DNA of 14,880 nucleotides, taken from Dehalococcoidales bacterium (lineage in GTDB: Bacteria > Chloroflexota > Dehalococcoidia > Dehalococcoidales > UBA2162). Below, piece by piece: positions 12,877-14,880 of the stretch. The stretch is from the NCBI GenBank assembly GCA_030648675.1, contig JAUSGV010000034.1, forward strand, positions 1 to 14,880, written 5' to 3'. The translations under genes and the position numbers were made by a program. The notes beneath the pieces were generated by a model. It was not told where the DNA came from and made no database searches. It saw only the letters and a list, made by a program, of their open reading frames with translations. Each line of letters starts with the position of its first letter. Positions within the stretch are counted from its first letter, which is position 1.

Positions 12877-13005
12877 TCATCCCGAGGCTGATTCGTTCAT
12901 TCGTAGGACTTTCCGCTCAATCTCATTCGACCTTTCGATTTGGTTCGTCAGGATGTTTTCGAATGTTTTTGGCGTACCGTAAGGGCGAGATTTCTCAACC
13001 GACAT
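12877..13005 (-). CDS. Hypothetical small protein (42 aa)
   Basis: A short frame starts at ATG 13003-13005 with AAGGAG at 13014-13019, eight bases upstream, and ends at 12877. The peptide, MSVEKSRPYGTPKTFENILT then NQIERSNEIERKVLRMNESA, is charged and mostly helix-prone after residue 13, with no known motif. Codon composition is ordinary. It might be an antitoxin- or regulator-like small protein, or simply chance; the well-placed ribosome site is the only positive evidence. An interlocked palindrome (13065-13088) lies about 60 bases upstream, where a promoter or operator would be expected. Confidence 0.4.
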   Translation of the reverse strand: MSVEKSRPYGTPKTFENILTNQIERSNEIERKVLRMNESASG

Positions 13006-13064
13006 AAAACATACTCCTTGCAACAAAGAATCGCCTTATCGTTCAGCTATGTTCAGGATAAATA

Positions 13065-13088
13065 GTAGAACTCGTGTTCTACACGAGT
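13065..13088. promoter_or_regulatory. Interlocked palindromes
   Basis: GTAGAAC-TCGT-GTTCTAC (13065-13082) overlaps ACTCGTG-TTCTA-CACGAGT (13070-13088). Each is a perfect 7-bp inverted repeat and they exclude each other as hairpins. The site lies between the divergently oriented small ORF and the integrase relic, so it could be an operator or a recombination core site. Confidence 0.4.
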
Positions 13089-13297
13089 CAAGGTGATTTT
13101 GTCGCCGGAGGGAGATGACAGGTTAGCTAATGCGGGATAAGAGTCTTGTGCTTGCTTCCCAGGCTTATCGAATCCGCTTTCCATCGGGGTCTCGTCGAAG
13201 TATTGATCTTTTCGATCGTGATGTGCCTTATCGGCGCCACCGCTTCCTGGATCCGGGGCGGCAAATACGTTTACGAAGAAAGGACGTAGCTAGCTTT

Positions 13298-13482
13298 CAT
13301 AATCTTTACTGCAGAATCGCAACATTTTCGTTTTGGGGGCTATTGGAGTTGTATTCAGCTTGCAGTATTTGCTTGGGCATAGCACGCTGGCGATGACGCA
13401 GAGATACCTACAGAGCCTGAATGTCGATGATACGTTAAGAGATCATAAGAAGTTTAGTCCGCTGGATAACCTTATCGCTTAG
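13298..13482 (+). pseudogene. Tyrosine recombinase (phage integrase family) C-terminal relic
   Basis: Only the C-terminal end of a tyrosine recombinase remains. In one frame (about 13303-13482) the text reads VVFSLQYLLGHSTLAMTQRY then LQSLNVDDTLRDHKKFSPLDNLIA: the LLGH box with its catalytic His, the nucleophile Tyr in TQRY, and the tail typical of XerC/D-like integrases. Just upstream the frame is wrong; a second frame from 13298 gives HNLYCRIATF, a degraded form of the HxLRHTFAT box with its Arg. The catalytic core upstream of that is missing. The gene is therefore truncated and frameshifted and cannot be active. It marks this region as former mobile DNA. Nothing here identifies the attachment site. 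Confidence 0.75.
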
Positions 13483-14047
13483 ATTCCTTGAAGCATGGAA
13501 TACATAACGGGCGATTCATGCTAGCGGACTTGTTGGCAGCCCCACATTTATGGCAATACTTCTCTTGATAGTCAGCGTTGTTGTATCCCGCCCATATAGC
13601 GTAGCAATCAGGGCAGTACGGTGCTTTAGAATTGTAGGCGATACCCTTTTTGCATCTTATACAATGAACTGTAGATTCAGTTGTGCTTGCCTTAAGCTTA
13701 TTGAAGTCTCCTCTAACCCAATTGATTAGTTGGCTCTCGGACAATATGCCGTCGTGAGCCTGCTGGTGGCAGTTAGGGCAAAGTGCGACCAGATTGCCAA
13801 GATTGTTGTGCTGGTTGTTCGCATCAATATGGTGTATATGAGGTTTGCCTCCATGAGTACATTGTTCATTTTCACATCTATTGTGTGCACGTTGCATTAC
13901 TCTCGCTCTTTCGTAAGCGGAAAGCGGTTCTCTTTCAGACGCAACTTTCTCAAAAATAGCTGCCTGAACCACAACCTTAGCTTGTTGCCTTAACCAGCCA
14001 CGTAGTGACGCATATCTGTAAAGTAAATATCCAGCGACAGCTAGCAA
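13472..14047 (-). CDS. Membrane-anchored HNH endonuclease with C-terminal zinc ribbons
   Basis: The 191-aa open part starts with a hydrophobic helix (LAVAGYLLYRYASLRGWL), a helical linker, then an HNH nuclease core: CENEQCTHGG (Cys58, Cys63), HIHHIDANNQ (His72-His73), NNLGNLVALCPNCHQQAH (Asn85, Cys90, Cys93, His94, His98). After that come two zinc ribbons: CIRC/CPDC (Cys129, 132, 145, 148) and CHKC/CIPC (Cys165, 168, 182, 185). HNH cores nick or cut DNA with one metal ion. The only start codon is TTG (14047) with no ribosome site, and the frame is open upstream only to an amber TAG at 14063-14065. Beyond it the same frame runs to an ATG with an excellent ribosome site (14185). The gene was probably one 237-codon ORF. 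Its stop overlaps the integrase relic end by 11 bases. Confidence 0.8.
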   Translation of the reverse strand: MLAVAGYLLYRYASLRGWLRQQAKVVVQAAIFEKVASEREPLSAYERARVMQRAHNRCENEQCTHGGKPHIHHIDANNQHNNLGNLVALCPNCHQQAHDGILSESQLINWVRGDFNKLKASTTESTVHCIRCKKGIAYNSKAPYCPDCYAIWAGYNNADYQEKYCHKCGAANKSASMNRPLCIPCFKESKR

Positions 14048-14062
14048 TATGATTAAGATAAT

Positions 14063-14185
14063 CTAACCAAGAACAGCATGTTGTGCCCACCAACTGGCAA
14101 GGAAAGCATATATGACTATGACACCGATTACGATTCCAATCCAAGCATCGTCTTTTAGTTTTAACCTTTTCTGAGGATTTGCCAT
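14063..14185 (-). CDS. Small membrane segment (40 aa), probable N-terminus of the HNH protein
   Basis: ATG 14183-14185 has AGGAGGA (14191-14197) five bases upstream. The 40-residue product, MANPQKRLKLKDDAWIGIVI then GVIVIYAFLASWWAQHAVLG, is a basic head and one transmembrane helix, ending at TAG. Without the stop the same frame continues through IILIILLAVAGYLLYRY into the HNH domain, giving a two-helix hairpin anchor before the nuclease. A Trp (TGG) at the TAG position would fit the loop. It may be a nonsense mutation, a sequencing error, or a real separate small protein; I favour a single disrupted gene. Confidence 0.6.
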   Translation of the reverse strand: MANPQKRLKLKDDAWIGIVIGVIVIYAFLASWWAQHAVLG

Positions 14186-14226
14186 TTACTTCCTCCTAAT
14201 TCTGTTTGCCTGTCGGTGTTTGTCCA

Positions 14227-14601
14227 TTATACACCTTGAGCCTTGACTTCCCTCTTTATTTTGGAGAGCGGAAAAAGCGCAATATGAATCAATATAGCTG
14301 AGATTGCTGACACAGTTACTGTCAAAAAATAATAAAACCCAACAATGCTAAAAGGTCTGGCGGCAGAATATATATAGGCGATGTGGTAACGTCCTTCAAC
14401 ATAACCATTAGCTACCTGAGTTCCTATCGATGCTGCGGTTATTCCCGCCGCGCTCCAGACTAATAGTGACGGTGCTATCGAATATCTTCTGTACAAATAA
14501 AGGAAATAGAGAAGTAGGCCTATCACTGCTTCGGCAAAACCACCTGCGTAATAGAAAATAGTAAGATTACTTGTGGCGAATCGTTCTGAAATAGTACTGT
14601 A
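14227..14601 (-). pseudogene. Multi-span membrane protein, 5' end missing
   Basis: The frame is open from 14601 (just after an in-frame TGA at 14602-14604) to TAA at 14227, but its only usable start codon, GTG 14524-14526, lies inside a clear protein-like stretch. Upstream of that GTG the text SERFATSNLTIFYYAGGFAE already looks coding, so the N-terminus has been lost. Three membrane segments are visible: around FYYAGGFAEAVIGLLLYFLY, SLLVWSAAGITAASIGTQVA, and FSIVGFYYFLTVTVSAISAI then LIHIALF, with a basic end (KIKREVKAQGV). The family is not recognised. It precedes the membrane-HNH gene by 41 bases on the same strand, so the two probably formed an operon. The break lies close to transposase-like sequence. 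Confidence 0.6.
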
Positions 14602-14684
14602 TCAGCCTTGAGTAGTTAGCCAGGTATAGCTTTCAGTCAGTGGCCGTTAGAGTATATGATGGGGAGTAAAAGGAGCAAGGACCT

Positions 14685-14880
14685 GCTTCTCGTCATCGCT
14701 CTGCCCAGGGCCTGATAGAGAAGCTGGTCCTTTACCCGCAGCCTGATATTACCATACGTACTTGAAGCAGCACAAGACGGATTAACATCCTGCCCCATCT
14801 GTGGCGGCAAGATTCATGGGCATGGCGCCCGGCCACGCCTGGCCATCACAGGCGGAGTCAAACAATGGTGTAAGGTGTGC
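14685..14880 (+). pseudogene. Zinc-finger transposase-like fragment, frameshifted, runs off the window
   Basis: The last frame reads VLEAAQDGLTSCPICGGKIH, then GHGARPRLAITGGVKQWCKV: a CPxCGG...HGxRxR...C zinc finger like the N-terminus of transposases or DUF6431-type helix-turn-helix proteins, open at the window end. A neighbouring frame just upstream reads GLIEKLVLYPQPDITI, which would be its natural beginning; one surplus base near 14755 separates the two. No proper start codon or ribosome site is present. It is likely the decayed 5' end of an insertion-sequence gene. Whether the rest is intact lies beyond the window. Confidence 0.5.

Noticed and set aside
13130..13396. An 88-codon + strand ORF
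   Set aside because: Its right part is the wrong frame of the tyrosine recombinase relic and its left part is Arg-rich noise; no adequately spaced ribosome site.
14063..14065. TAG as a pyrrolysine or other recoded codon
   Set aside because: TAG ends other clearly complete genes in the window (folK, the PatB-type gene), and no pyrrolysine genes are visible; nonsense mutation or error is simpler.

Overview
The window is bacterial. It is a housekeeping stretch built from short operons, separated by unusually repeat-rich spacers, and it passes at the right end into a decayed mobile-type region. Coding GC is moderate. Starts are ATG, GTG or TTG, mostly with AGGAGG-type ribosome binding sites, and a few starts look leaderless or lack any such site. 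The gene mix (FolK, QueD, Trm112-like, FmdB, HDAC-like deacetylase, HisS, MscS-type helix protein, DUF202, PatB/MalY) and the dense palindromic spacer repeats fit an uncultured Dehalococcoidia/Chloroflexota-like genome. That placement is an impression from gene content, not a demonstrated result.

Left part (1-3770). A + strand pterin pair comes first: folK, then a QueD-family gene broken by one extra base in an A run. A + strand terminator follows at 1487-1515. On the minus strand are a Trm112-like zinc protein and a 54-residue orphan ORF. Next is a + strand operon of FmdB-type zinc ribbon, a 57-residue zinc ribbon and an HDAC/AcuC-like deacetylase. The pterin pair may work together: QueD-family enzymes with Cys and Glu before the HGH motif can make the FolK substrate, bypassing FolB.

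Centre (3980-7620). A YfcE-like phosphoesterase and hisS lie on the minus strand. hisS and tRNA-Lys(UUU) are divergently transcribed from promoters only 11 bases apart. The tRNA and a minus-strand membrane protein with MscS-type helices converge on a 25-bp-arm bidirectional terminator.

Right-centre (7620-12546). This holds a decayed coiled-coil gene split by a frameshift and an inserted 97-base palindromic element, a secreted or membrane-anchored protein of unknown function, a zinc-ribbon/winged-helix protein, a DUF202 membrane protein and a PatB/MalY C-S lyase. The spacers are packed with at least four families of dispersed palindromic repeats.

Right end (12547-14880). GC falls and the genes look degraded. 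There is a 42-residue ORF, a C-terminal relic of a tyrosine recombinase, a membrane-anchored HNH nuclease with two C-terminal zinc ribbons whose reading frame is cut by an amber codon, a 5'-truncated multi-span membrane protein just upstream of it, and a frameshifted zinc-finger transposase-like fragment running off the edge. The membrane protein plus membrane-HNH pair beside integrase debris is the best candidate here for an uncharacterised (possibly defence-type) module, though it appears to be decaying.
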